From: Candidatus Bipolaricaulota bacterium | GTDB taxonomy: Bacteria; Bipolaricaulota; Bipolaricaulia; Bipolaricaulales; Bipolaricaulaceae | Length of the DNA stretch: 9,337 bases | Direction: 5' to 3' | Assembly (NCBI GenBank): GCA_021129895.1 | Contig: JAJOKL010000077.1 | Coordinates: 26,022 to 35,358, forward strand | Shown: in pieces, positions 1 to 6,068 of the stretch | Layout of the letters: each line of letters begins with the position of its first letter | Position numbering within the stretch: the stretch's first letter is position 1 | Notes under the pieces: generated by a model | The model's input: the letters and a program-made list of their open reading frames with translations, nothing else | The model's database searches: none | What the model was told of the DNA's origin: nothing | Program-made: the position numbers and the translations under genes

Positions 1-182
1 TCCGCCGGCTTGGGGAGGGCCGGGTAAGGGAGGTAAGTCGCGTAGGGGTCGAGCATCACCACCCCGTCCTCCGTGGCCAACGTGAAGCAGGAGTGCCCAA
101 GGAAGGTCACGGTCACCTCCCCGGCCACAAGGGACAGGACGCCGAAAAGGACGATCCCCGCCAACACCGTTGCCTTGTACAT
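1..182 (-). CDS. MBL-fold metallo-hydrolase (UlaG-like), N-terminal part only
   Basis: Reading leftwards from the ATG at 182, 60 codons are open and the gene runs off the window edge. Residues 1-21 look like a signal peptide or N-terminal anchor: a Lys at position 3, then a hydrophobic stretch ending in Leu-Val-Ala-Gly. Next comes VTVTFLGHSCFTL followed by VVMLDPY, the typical opening beta-strands of the metallo-beta-lactamase fold, closest in style to the UlaG/Lactamase_B_3 group, which begins with a 'LGHS-F' strand and a 'hhlDP' strand. The metal-binding HxHxDH motif would lie outside the window and cannot be checked. A strong Shine-Dalgarno sequence (GGAGGTG, 189-195) sits 6 bases upstream and fixes the start. 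The substrate is unknown. An exported member would act outside the cytoplasm, unlike classical UlaG, but that rests only on the predicted leader. Confidence 0.72.
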   Translation of the reverse strand, partial: MYKATVLAGIVLFGVLSLVAGEVTVTFLGHSCFTLATEDGVVMLDPYATYLPYPALPKPA

Positions 183-355
183 CCCTCTCACCTCCGGATT
201 GCGAGCTACTGGCATCGCTACCAGTCAAGTTCCTCCCTCTTCTCACCCCCCAGCACATCCTAATCTACATGTCCATTCGGGGGGTCTCAGCCTCCATCGC
301 CAACCAGTCCCCGGGCATCTTTCGCTCCTCCCCTACATCACCACCGAGCCGGCGT

Positions 356-463
356 CTAGCTCCACCCAGGGCTCGCCGAACCTCTCCGCCAGGGTTTCAG
401 GGGCGGACATCTGGTTCCCCGACCCGGCTCCAGTGCCAACAGGATACCCACTGAGCGCGACAT
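356..463 (-). CDS. Possible 35-residue small ORF, doubtful
   Basis: The ORF starts with ATG at 463 behind a good Shine-Dalgarno sequence (GGGAGG at 471-476, 7-base spacer). The peptide begins MSRSVGILLALEPGRG and ends in a Trp/Arg/Pro-rich tail that looks like random GC-rich translation. No family is recognised. The first half looks more protein-like than the second. The overlapping frame starting at 410 looks more protein-like from that point on, which would fit a frameshifted remnant of a single small gene. It may equally be chance. Confidence 0.15.
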   Translation of the reverse strand: MSRSVGILLALEPGRGTRCPPLKPWRRGSASPGWS

Positions 464-554
464 GCCCTCACCTCCCAAGGGCAGGGGGAGGGAGCTAAGA
501 AGGGGCCAAGGGGCCAAGCTGGTCGAACCTTGCCCAGCCAAACAGCGAGGAGCC

Positions 555-560
555 AAAAAA
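555..560 (-). terminator. T6 tract just after tRNA-Thr
   Basis: On the minus strand the encoded CCA end of the tRNA is followed by one G and then TTTTTT. No separate hairpin lies between the tRNA and the T tract. Any intrinsic termination would have to use the tRNA's own T arm or acceptor stem. It is one of very few T6 runs in this GC-rich window and lies exactly where a tRNA transcript would end. Confidence 0.35.
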
Positions 561-561
561 C

Positions 562-637
562 TGGAGCCGGCGAGAGGAGTCGAACCTCCGACCTGCGGTT
601 TACGAAACCGCTGCTCTGCCTGCTGAGCTACGCCGGC
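562..637 (-). tRNA. tRNA-Thr (anticodon CGT)
   Basis: All arms fold. The acceptor is GCCGGCG/CGCCGGC (7 perfect pairs), the D stem GCTC/GAGC with an 8-base loop, the anticodon stem GCGGT/ACCGC with loop TTCGTAA (anticodon CGT, reading ACG), and the variable loop AGGTC. The T stem is GGAGG/CCTCT with loop TTCGACT (one G-T pair at 49-65). The discriminator is T and the CCA end is encoded (562-564). The length is 76 nt including CCA, the usual size. It delivers threonine at ACG codons, which suits the high GC content. A promoter-like element lies upstream and a T6 tract directly downstream. Confidence 0.97.
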
Positions 638-659
638 TCGCCAAGCCTGATCCAGCGTG

Positions 660-687
660 ATTCTACCCCGGTTCAGTTTCCGCTCAA
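660..687 (-). promoter_or_regulatory. Predicted sigma-70-type promoter of tRNA-Thr
   Basis: On the minus strand, TTGAGC (-35, 682-687) and TAGAAT (-10, 660-665) are separated by 16 bases. The -10 ends 22 bases before the tRNA 5' end, leaving a short leader. Matches to consensus are 4/6 and 5/6. The position directly upstream of an otherwise isolated tRNA gene supports the call. A 7-base inverted repeat (GCCTGAT 645-651, ATCAGGC 688-694) flanks the element, but may be chance. Confidence 0.55.
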
Positions 688-775
688 ATCAGGCCCGATT
701 GAAAAGGCCCCCTGGACCCCCGCTTTGCACCGCCTGCCATGAGGCCTAAGTGCCCCCTCCCGCCGAGGGTGCCGG

Positions 776-804
776 TTATAACAAGGTCCGCCGGGCGGTA
801 TACT
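776..804 (+). promoter_or_regulatory. Predicted promoter of the 839-4840 operon
   Basis: TTATAA (-35-like, 776-781) and TATACT (-10, 799-804) are separated by exactly 17 bases. They match the sigma-70 consensus at 4/6 and 5/6. The -10 lies 34 bases before the ATG at 839, giving a 5' leader of roughly 25-30 bases that includes the GAGGTGAGG ribosome binding site. These are among the few AT-rich hexamers in an otherwise GC-rich stretch. Confidence 0.55.
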
Positions 805-838
805 CCGAGCAAATGCACCAAGCCGAGGTGAGGCCACT

Positions 839-1903
839 ATGAAGTACAGAGAGAAGATCCCCTCGACGATGACCAAAAAGGAGATCATCGAGGAGTACAA
901 CCGCCTGCTTGAGGCTCTCAAGGAGGAGATGGCAGCGCGGGAGGAGGCTGAAAGGAGACTTACCGAACTGCAAAAGCGAAAGGATCGCCAGGCACAGGAG
1001 CTTGCCCGGGAGATCACGACGAGCTCGGTCCACGATGGAATAGCCAAGCTAAAGCAGCTTATCACCACGACACTCAACGAGCTGTCGGACAGGATGGCCG
1101 AGCAGGCCGAGCGGCTGGAACAGCTGAACAGGGCGATAGAGCTCCAGGAAGCCAGGTTGAAGGAACTGCACGACATAGAGTACGCCGCCGACACGATGTC
1201 AAAGCTGATTTCCGCCTACGAGGAGGAGCGAGCCCGTCTGGAATCCGAGCACAAAGCCCGCTTGGCCGAGCTAGAGGAGGCCTACGCCAAGCGGGAAGAA
1301 GAGCTGGAGAAGTCGTACGCGGAGAAGAAGGCCGCCCTAGAAGGGGAGATCGCCGAGGAACGCGCCCGCTGGGAGCGAGAACAGGAGGAGGCGCTTCGGG
1401 CTAGGGAAAGGGAGGAAGCCGAATACCGCTATCAGCAGGAGAGGGAGAGGCGCCGCTTGGAGGAAGGGCACGCCGATAGGAAGGCCGCCCTGGAGCGGGA
1501 GCTGAGCAGACTAAGGGAAGAAGCGGAGCGGAAGCTCAAGGAACGCGAGGAGGACCTGCGCAAGAGGGAAGAAGAACTGGAGCGGATGCGGGAGGAGATC
1601 GAATCCTTCCCCCAGAGGCTCGCCGCCGCTGTGGAGCAGGCCCGGCAGGAGGCCAGGGCCGCCGCGGAAGAGGAGATGGAGCAAAGGCTCCGGCTAGCCC
1701 AACTTGAGCGGGAGTGGGAGAAGAAAATGCTGGAGCAGACGATAGCTCATCTCCAAGAAGTCAACAAATCACTCGAGGAGGAACTGAGGAGCCTGCACCA
1801 AGAGCTACAGGAGGCCCGCCGGCAACTGACCTCCCTTGCGGAGAGGGCCATGGAGAGGGTGGCCAAGGTGCCCTTGTCCCCGGAGGCGGAGCCCAAGGCC
1901 TGA
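839..1903 (+). CDS. Long coiled-coil protein of unknown function
   Basis: The 354-residue protein starts with ATG behind GAGGTGAGG (825-833). It has no signal peptide and no membrane segment. Nearly the whole chain is predicted helix rich in Glu, Arg, Lys, Ala and Leu. Residues 10-55 form a first coiled coil. Residues 56-105 are less charged (TSSVHDGIAKLKQLITTTLNEL). A short 'ELHDIEYAADTMSKLI' segment near residues 108-123 may be a conserved hinge. A very charged coil runs from about 125 to 260, with a break at 'IESFPQRLAAAVEQA' and a final coil to about 345. The tail VPLSPEAEPKA looks disordered. I recall broadly similar coiled-coil proteins with LHDIE-like and FP-like breaks as conserved hypotheticals, but cannot name a family. 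There is no Walker motif, so it is not an SMC ATPase. It is first in the operon, 14 bases before rqcH. It could be a cytoplasmic scaffold. Confidence 0.85.
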   Translation: MKYREKIPSTMTKKEIIEEYNRLLEALKEEMAAREEAERRLTELQKRKDRQAQELAREITTSSVHDGIAKLKQLITTTLNELSDRMAEQAERLEQLNRAIELQEARLKELHDIEYAADTMSKLISAYEEERARLESEHKARLAELEEAYAKREEELEKSYAEKKAALEGEIAEERARWEREQEEALRAREREEAEYRYQQERERRRLEEGHADRKAALERELSRLREEAERKLKEREEDLRKREEELERMREEIESFPQRLAAAVEQARQEARAAAEEEMEQRLRLAQLEREWEKKMLEQTIAHLQEVNKSLEEELRSLHQELQEARRQLTSLAERAMERVAKVPLSPEAEPKA

Positions 1904-1917
1904 GTTGGGGCAAGGGC

Positions 1918-3384
1918 ATGGAAGGGATCGAGATACGCCTGGCCATCCGGGAGGCACAGGGGCTGGTGGGGGCCCGATTGGGCAAGGCCCACCAAGTGGA
2001 GGATGTGCTTCTCCTGCGGTTCTTCTCCCCGCCGGGGGCCCTGGCCTTGGACGCAGGCGGCAAGGCGTTCCACCGCACCGAGATCCGGCCTCCCACCCCC
2101 CCTGAGCCGCCGCCCTTCTGCCGGCGGGTGCGGGCCCTGGAGGGGCAGCGGCTCCTGGCCATCGACCAGGCGGGCTACGATCGGGTGGTCAGGCTCCGCT
2201 TCCAGGGTGGGGACCTGGTGCTGGATCTGCGGCCTCGGCTGGGAAACCTCTTCCTCCTGGAAGGGGGGAAGGTGGTCGCCTCCCTGAAGGAGGGGGAGTA
2301 CGTGCCGGCCGAGTTCGGGGAAGGTGGGGAGATCCTCGCTGGGCTGGGCCCGCGGCTGAAGGACGCAGCTACGAGTGCCCTGGGGCACCCCCCCTCCGAG
2401 GACGAGCTCCGCGCCTTCGCCAATAGGCTCCTTGCCACCCCCCCTCGCGGGTACCTATACCAGCGCCCCCAGGGGCTGCTGGCAAGTCCGGCTCCCCTCC
2501 CTGAGCTGGGGGAGCCCATCCAGGTTTATCCTGAGTATTGGCGGGCCTTGGACCGGGCGTTAGAGGCCCGCCTCTCGCTGGGGACTGCCCGGCGCTACCT
2601 GGCCGCCGTTAGGCGGGCCGTCGCCAGGCGCAAGCGGGCCCTGGCCGCGCTGGAGCGAGAACTAGCGGAAGCCGTCCGCTGGGAGGAGCTGAAGGCGAAG
2701 GCGGATCTGATCCTAGCCCGGCTCTCTGACATCCCCCGGGGGGCAGCCGAGGTGGAGCTGGAGGGCTTCGACGGAAGGCCGGTGACCCTGACGCTGGATC
2801 CGGCCCTCTCCCCGGCCCAGACTGCCCAGCGCCTGTACGACCGGGCCCGTAAGCTCCGGCGCAAGTTGGAGCTGATCCCCGCCCGCCGGGAAACCCTGCA
2901 GCAAGAGCTGTCGCGCCTGGAGGAGCTCGAGGACGAACTCCGCCGAAAGCCTTATCTAGCCTCCTATCTCGCGGTGGAGCTGGCTGCCCTGGGGGCCCTT
3001 CCCGAGGAGCGGCGGGCCAAGCCGCCCCCGCGGCCCCGGCCCAGGGAGCTGGTGATCCAGGGATTTCGGATCCAGGTGGGGAGGTCGGCCCGGGAGAACG
3101 ACGCCCTGGTGAGGAAGGCAAGTCCCCACGACCTGTGGCTCCATGCCCGGGGGGTACCTGGAGCCCACGTGATCATCAAGACAGGTGGGCGGCAGGTGCC
3201 GGAGGAGGTGCTGGTGCGGGCGGCGGAGCTGGCGGCTTGGCACTCCCGGGCTCGAGGTGAGCCCAAGGTGGAAGTGAGCTACACTGAAGTCCGGCATTTA
3301 CGGAAGCCCAAGGGGGCGCCCCCGGGGCTGGTCACGGTGAAACGGGAGCGGGTGATCGCGGTGTCAGGGGAGGCGGGATCGTGA
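1918..3384 (+). CDS. rqcH: RqcH, bacterial Rqc2/NEMF homologue (ribosome quality control)
   Basis: The 488-residue protein belongs to the NFACT family. RqcH binds obstructed 50S subunits carrying peptidyl-tRNA and recruits tRNA-Ala to add C-terminal alanine tails that mark the nascent chain for degradation. The N-terminal NFACT-N region (about 1-170) contains the Asp-Arg pair in 'GYDRVVRLRF' (D88-R89), which by position matches the DR residues needed for tailing in Bacillus RqcH. Residues about 225-370 form the middle helical and coiled-coil part. The C-terminal NFACT-R domain (about 377-475, DUF814) shows 'DLWLHARGVPGAHVII' (from about residue 405) and 'VSYTEVRHLRKPKGAPPG', the family hallmarks. 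It is shorter than Bacillus RqcH (about 570 residues). The ATG at 1918 has only a weak ribosome binding site (AAGGG) and may depend on coupling to the upstream gene. Its stop overlaps the next start by 4 bases. Confidence 0.93.
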   Translation: MEGIEIRLAIREAQGLVGARLGKAHQVEDVLLLRFFSPPGALALDAGGKAFHRTEIRPPTPPEPPPFCRRVRALEGQRLLAIDQAGYDRVVRLRFQGGDLVLDLRPRLGNLFLLEGGKVVASLKEGEYVPAEFGEGGEILAGLGPRLKDAATSALGHPPSEDELRAFANRLLATPPRGYLYQRPQGLLASPAPLPELGEPIQVYPEYWRALDRALEARLSLGTARRYLAAVRRAVARRKRALAALERELAEAVRWEELKAKADLILARLSDIPRGAAEVELEGFDGRPVTLTLDPALSPAQTAQRLYDRARKLRRKLELIPARRETLQQELSRLEELEDELRRKPYLASYLAVELAALGALPEERRAKPPPRPRPRELVIQGFRIQVGRSARENDALVRKASPHDLWLHARGVPGAHVIIKTGGRQVPEEVLVRAAELAAWHSRARGEPKVEVSYTEVRHLRKPKGAPPGLVTVKRERVIAVSGEAGS

Positions 3385-4052
3385 GGGAGCTTTGGGAAGG
3401 GGTGTTGGCGATCGGGGCTCTGTTGGTATGCGTGATCCCCCACGAGGTGGCCCACGGCTGGATGGCGTATCGGTTGGGGGATCCCACCGCGAAGTGGGCG
3501 GGGCGGCTTTCCTTGAATCCCGTCCGGCACCTGGATCCCATCGGCTCCCTGCTCGTCCCCGCTGCCCTGCTCATCCTGAGACGCCTGGTCGGATTCCCCA
3601 TCGTGTTCGGCTGGGCCAAGCCGGTGCCCATCAACCCCCGCTATTTCCGCGATCCCTGGCAGGGGATGCTGTGGGTGGCGTTGGCCGGCCCGGCTACCAA
3701 CTTCGGCATGGCCCTCGCCGCCGCTGCCCTGGGCCGGGGGCTCATCGCCCTGGGACTCACCAACCCTTGGGTCCTCTACTTCTTGGGCATGGTGGTACTG
3801 CTTTCGTTGGTGCTGGGGGCGTTCAATCTGATCCCGGTGCCGCCCCTGGACGGCTCCCGCGTGCTTTCCTACTTCCTTCCCTTGCGCTGGCGATTGCAGC
3901 TCGCCCGGTTGGAGCAGTGGGGGATAGTGATCGTGATGGTGCTGCTCCTCATCGGGGCATTGGAGCTGGTGTTCCGGGGGGCGTACGGGGCGTTCGTCCA
4001 GCTGGTGGGCACCCACTGGCTGAGGATCGTTCTCCTGGCCGGGCTCTTCTAG
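3381..4052 (+). CDS. Site-2 protease family (M50) zinc membrane peptidase
   Basis: The 223-residue integral membrane protein belongs to the small M50B group of zinc metalloproteases, which cleave membrane-embedded segments. The zinc motif HEVAH is at residues 21-25, in the first membrane segment. The third-ligand motif NLIPVPPLDG is at 149-158 (Asp157). Other family landmarks are 'GRLSLNPVRHLDPIGS' (41-56), 'GWAKPVPINPRYFRDP' (77-92) and 'ALAGPATNF' (100-108). About five hydrophobic segments are visible (about 5-20, 56-72, 95-125, 130-150, 181-197). There is no PDZ domain, so it resembles the YwhC/Rip2-like minimal proteases rather than RseP. The start is GTG at 3381 with GGGGAGG (3367-3373) upstream. 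GTGA overlaps the rqcH stop, indicating translational coupling. The substrate is unknown. Confidence 0.93.
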   Translation: MRELWEGVLAIGALLVCVIPHEVAHGWMAYRLGDPTAKWAGRLSLNPVRHLDPIGSLLVPAALLILRRLVGFPIVFGWAKPVPINPRYFRDPWQGMLWVALAGPATNFGMALAAAALGRGLIALGLTNPWVLYFLGMVVLLSLVLGAFNLIPVPPLDGSRVLSYFLPLRWRLQLARLEQWGIVIVMVLLLIGALELVFRGAYGAFVQLVGTHWLRIVLLAGLF

Positions 4053-4069
4053 TTCGGCCCAGGGCCTCG

Positions 4070-4840
4070 GTGAGAAAGCTCGTCCGGGCGGTTTTGGGCC
4101 CACCGGAGCCCCTGCGGCTGCGGGCCGGCCATGTGGAACTCTTCGGCATCCCCTTTTCCGGGCTCGACCTCCCCGGGTTCGTGGAGGAAGTCTTCACGCG
4201 GCTCCGGCGGGGCGGGCGGGGGATCGTCCTGTTCACCCCCGACGCCTGGGCGACAAGCCGCGTCATCACGGAACCGGAACTAGCGGACCTATACCGGCAA
4301 GCGGACTTGGTGGCCTGTGACGGGGTGGGGGTGGCCTTCGCCGCCCGCACCCTGGGGGCGCCACTCCCTCGGGTCCCCGGAGCTGACCTGGCTTGGGCCC
4401 TCTGCGTTCGGGCCAGGGCGGAGGGGCGGACGGTGTACCTCCTCGGGGGGCGGCCTGGGGTGGCGGAGGCGGCCGCCCGCAGGCTCTCCCAGCGGCTGCC
4501 TTCCCTCCGGATTGTGGGCACCCACCACGGCTACTTCCCCGGGCCGGGGCCGGTGGACGAGCTCAAGAGGCTACGGCCGGATCTACTGTTCGTGGGGATG
4601 GGGTTTCCCAAGCAGGAGCGGTGGATCCTGGAGAATCGGGGCTGCGGGGCAGGGCTCCTCATGGGGGTGGGAGGGACGCTGGATTTCTGGGCCGGCAGGG
4701 TCCCCCGGGCACCGCTTCCGTTGCGAAACTGGGGCCTGGAGTGGCTATGGCGGGCGGCCGTCCAACCCCGCCGCATCCGCCGCCTGTGGTGCGTTCCCTT
4801 CTTAGCTTACCAGACGTTTGTCGCTCTGCTGCGCCGTTAG
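4070..4840 (+). CDS. WecG/TagA/CpsF family glycosyltransferase (GT26)
   Basis: Proteins of this family transfer a sugar such as N-acetylmannosamine or its uronic acid from a UDP-sugar to an undecaprenyl-pyrophosphate-linked acceptor. The products are teichoic-acid linkage units, enterobacterial common antigen or capsule. Family blocks are present in order: 'FTPDAWATSR' (55-64), 'ADLVACDGVGVAFAARTLG' (78-96), 'RVPGADL' (101-107), 'VYLLGGRPGVAEAAARRL' (122-139), 'PDLLFVGMGFPKQERWI' (170-186) and 'MGVGGTLDFWAGRVPRAP' (198-215). The tail is 'GLEWLWR...QPRR'. Asp84 corresponds to the proposed catalytic base of TagA. The usual TPN of the first block is TPD here. The Arg- and aromatic-rich C-terminus could hold the enzyme at the membrane. 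GTG at 4070 is the only sensible start (256 aa, weak ribosome binding site); GTG at 4133 is an alternative. The true donor and acceptor cannot be read from the sequence. Confidence 0.92.
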   Translation: MRKLVRAVLGPPEPLRLRAGHVELFGIPFSGLDLPGFVEEVFTRLRRGGRGIVLFTPDAWATSRVITEPELADLYRQADLVACDGVGVAFAARTLGAPLPRVPGADLAWALCVRARAEGRTVYLLGGRPGVAEAAARRLSQRLPSLRIVGTHHGYFPGPGPVDELKRLRPDLLFVGMGFPKQERWILENRGCGAGLLMGVGGTLDFWAGRVPRAPLPLRNWGLEWLWRAAVQPRRIRRLWCVPFLAYQTFVALLRR

Positions 4841-5733
4841 GCGCGCCCCTTGGCCTTGTCCGCCGCCCGGGTCCACCAATAAAGGATGGGGTTGGCCACG
4901 TACATGGAGGAGTAGGTCCCCACGATGACCCCGATCAGCAGGGCCAGGGCGAACGGGCGCAGGGTGGGCCCGCCCAGGGCGAACAGGATCACCACCGGGA
5001 TGAAAGTGGTGAGGGAGGTGTTGATGGTCCTGGTCAAGGACTGGGTCACCGACCGGTTGATCACATCGAAGATGGGGGCCTTCTTCATCAGCTTCAAGTT
5101 CTCCCGCACCCGGTCGAAGATGACGATGGTGTCGTTGAGGGAGTAACCCACGATGGTGAGGAAGGCGGCGATCACCGGCAGGTTGATCTCCACCTGAAAC
5201 AGTGAGAACACGCCCAGGGCGATTAGAACGTCATGCAGCAGCGCCGCGATGGCCCCCACCGCGTAGCGGAGCCGGAATCGCCAGGAGATGTAGACCAGGA
5301 TGGCAGCCAAGGCGATGAGGATGGCCTGCCAGGCCCTGGCGATCAGCTCCCCGGACACCTGGGCGCCGATGGACACCCGGGACACCTCGGTAGTGGCCGG
5401 CAGGTCCCGCAGTGCCCGCTCTATCTCGTCCACCACCTCCCGATGGGTTTCCACGTTGAGCGGGATGGTGATGACCGCCCCATTGGCCCCTTGGATGTCC
5501 TGGATCTGGCTGTTGGAGAGGTCCACGTCTCCCGCGGGGATGGAAGCGAGCAAGTTCCGCAGCTCCTCCACCGGCACTGGCTGGGAGAAAAACACGGTGA
5601 ACTGGGTGCCGCCGGTAAAGTCCACCCCGGCCCGCAGTCCCACGGTGGCCACCAGGATCACGCTCAGGGCCATAAGCGCGACTGAAAGCGGCACGAAGAA
5701 CTTGGCCTTGCCCAGGAAATCGAACTTGGTCAT
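4837..5733 (-). CDS. secF: Protein translocase subunit SecF
   Basis: The 298-residue membrane protein is the partner of SecD, using the proton gradient to help pull exported proteins through SecYEG. TM1 covers about residues 12-33 and is followed by the hallmark 'GVDFTGGTQ' (36-44). A periplasmic domain spans about 45-130. The second half holds TM2 (about 136-152, after the 'SGELIARAWQAI' block) and TM3 (about 158-180). TM4 contains 'VGYSLNDTIVIFDRVREN' (195-212), the SecF signature. Two further segments lie at about 245-255 and 260-280. Its length is normal for a stand-alone SecF. The start ATG at 5733 is preceded by a G-rich ribosome binding site that begins in the rpsT stop codon, 10 bases away. 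The stop codon overlaps that of the convergent glycosyltransferase gene. No secD is adjacent. Confidence 0.96.
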   Translation of the reverse strand: MTKFDFLGKAKFFVPLSVALMALSVILVATVGLRAGVDFTGGTQFTVFFSQPVPVEELRNLLASIPAGDVDLSNSQIQDIQGANGAVITIPLNVETHREVVDEIERALRDLPATTEVSRVSIGAQVSGELIARAWQAILIALAAILVYISWRFRLRYAVGAIAALLHDVLIALGVFSLFQVEINLPVIAAFLTIVGYSLNDTIVIFDRVRENLKLMKKAPIFDVINRSVTQSLTRTINTSLTTFIPVVILFALGGPTLRPFALALLIGVIVGTYSSMYVANPILYWWTRAADKAKGRA

Positions 5734-5743
5734 GGACCCCCCC

Positions 5744-6004
5744 TCAGGCCAGGCGCAGCCGCCGGGCCATGCGGGCCTTGAGCCGGGCCGCCCGGTTGGG
5801 ATGGATGGTCCGCCGCTGGGCCGCCTTATCCACCGCCTTCTGGAACTGGGGAAATGCCTTCTGGGCTTCCTCCAGTTGGCCGGCCTCCATCAATTTTTGG
5901 ATATGGCGGCGCCAATAACGGATGGCGCTCTTCCTCAGATCATTCCGCCTCCGTCGACGTAGGTTCTTGCGAAGCTGCCTCTTCGCTGACCGTGTATTGG
6001 GAAT
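5744..6004 (-). CDS. rpsT: 30S ribosomal protein S20, probable ATT start codon
   Basis: The 86-residue protein is a small basic 16S rRNA-binding protein of the 30S subunit. It reads (I/M)PNTRSAKRQLRKN, then RRRRR, then DLRKSAIRYWRRHIQKLM, AQKAFPQFQKAVDKAAQRR and TIHPNRAARLKARMARRL. This matches the S20 layout: an N-terminal [MP]N-x-(K/R)SA-x-KR motif, three helices, a 'KAVDKAA..R.TIHPN.AARxKSR' helix pair and a basic tail. An in-frame TGA lies 18 bases upstream of the codon aligned with the initiator Met, and no ATG, GTG or TTG codon lies between. The codon at the Met position is ATT. A perfect AAGGAGG (6014-6020) sits 9 bases before it. E. coli rpsT also uses a weak start (TTG), tied to S20 autocontrol. 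secF follows after 10 bases in the same transcript. Confidence 0.93.
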   Translation of the reverse strand: MPNTRSAKRQLRKNLRRRRRNDLRKSAIRYWRRHIQKLMEAGQLEEAQKAFPQFQKAVDKAAQRRTIHPNRAARLKARMARRLRLA

Positions 6005-6013
6005 GGTCGATCC

Positions 6014-6020
6014 CCTCCTT
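6014..6020 (-). promoter_or_regulatory. Ribosome binding site that fixes the rpsT ATT start
   Basis: AAGGAGG on the minus strand is a full match to the anti-Shine-Dalgarno core, 9 bases from the ATT at 6004. It begins one base inside an out-of-frame ATG (6023), whose reading frame leaves the S20 frame. Together with the in-frame TGA upstream it leaves ATT as the only start that yields the conserved S20 N-terminus. Confidence 0.75.
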
Positions 6021-6039
6021 CATGGGAAAATCCAGGGCG

Positions 6040-6068
6040 ATCTTAGCTGGTAGCCTGTCAACCCGCAA
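6040..6068 (-). promoter_or_regulatory. Possible promoter of rpsT-secF
   Basis: On the minus strand TTGCGG (6063-6068) and TAAGAT (6040-6045) are 17 bases apart. They match consensus at 3/6 and 4/6, which is weak. A perfect -35 hexamer TTGACA (6056-6061) also lies here but has no -10 at a proper distance. The predicted transcript start near 6033 would leave about 30 bases before the rpsT start. The position is right; the sequence match is modest. Confidence 0.3.

Larger units (their letters stand above)
183..561. other. Intergenic stretch, no convincing gene; tiny ORFs with RBS-like sites
   Basis: About 380 bases lie between the MBL gene and tRNA-Thr. No frame gives a protein I recognise. 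On the minus strand three tiny frames follow one another. The first (463-356, 35 codons) has GGGAGG 7 bases before its ATG. The second (410-333, 25 codons) overlaps it in another frame. The third (318-265, 17 codons) has GGGGAGGAG 6 bases before its ATG. The second frame reads like real protein (contains AERFGEPWVELDAG), so the stretch may be a decayed small gene or a leader of the MBL gene. Small sequence features are a tandem 8-base duplication AGGGGCCA (501-516) and a copy of the tRNA T-loop 9-mer gtcgaacct (522-530). Confidence 0.4.

Noticed and set aside
516..545. Second, degenerate tRNA on the minus strand around gtcgaacct
   Set aside because: The flanks do not form a T stem, and no acceptor, D or anticodon arm is found.
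673..1194. 173-codon Ser-rich frame on the minus strand opposite the coiled-coil gene
   Set aside because: Its Ser/Cys/Leu-rich composition is the usual antisense shadow of Glu/Arg/Ala-rich codons. The plus-strand protein has clear coiled-coil periodicity and a ribosome binding site.
3279..4103. 274-codon minus-strand frame across the M50 protease gene
   Set aside because: It is a Pro/Gln/His-rich antisense shadow of a gene with intact HEVAH and LDG motifs.
5885..5900. TTTTT run as a plus-strand terminator
   Set aside because: It lies inside the rpsT coding sequence on the opposite strand, and no GC-rich hairpin precedes it.
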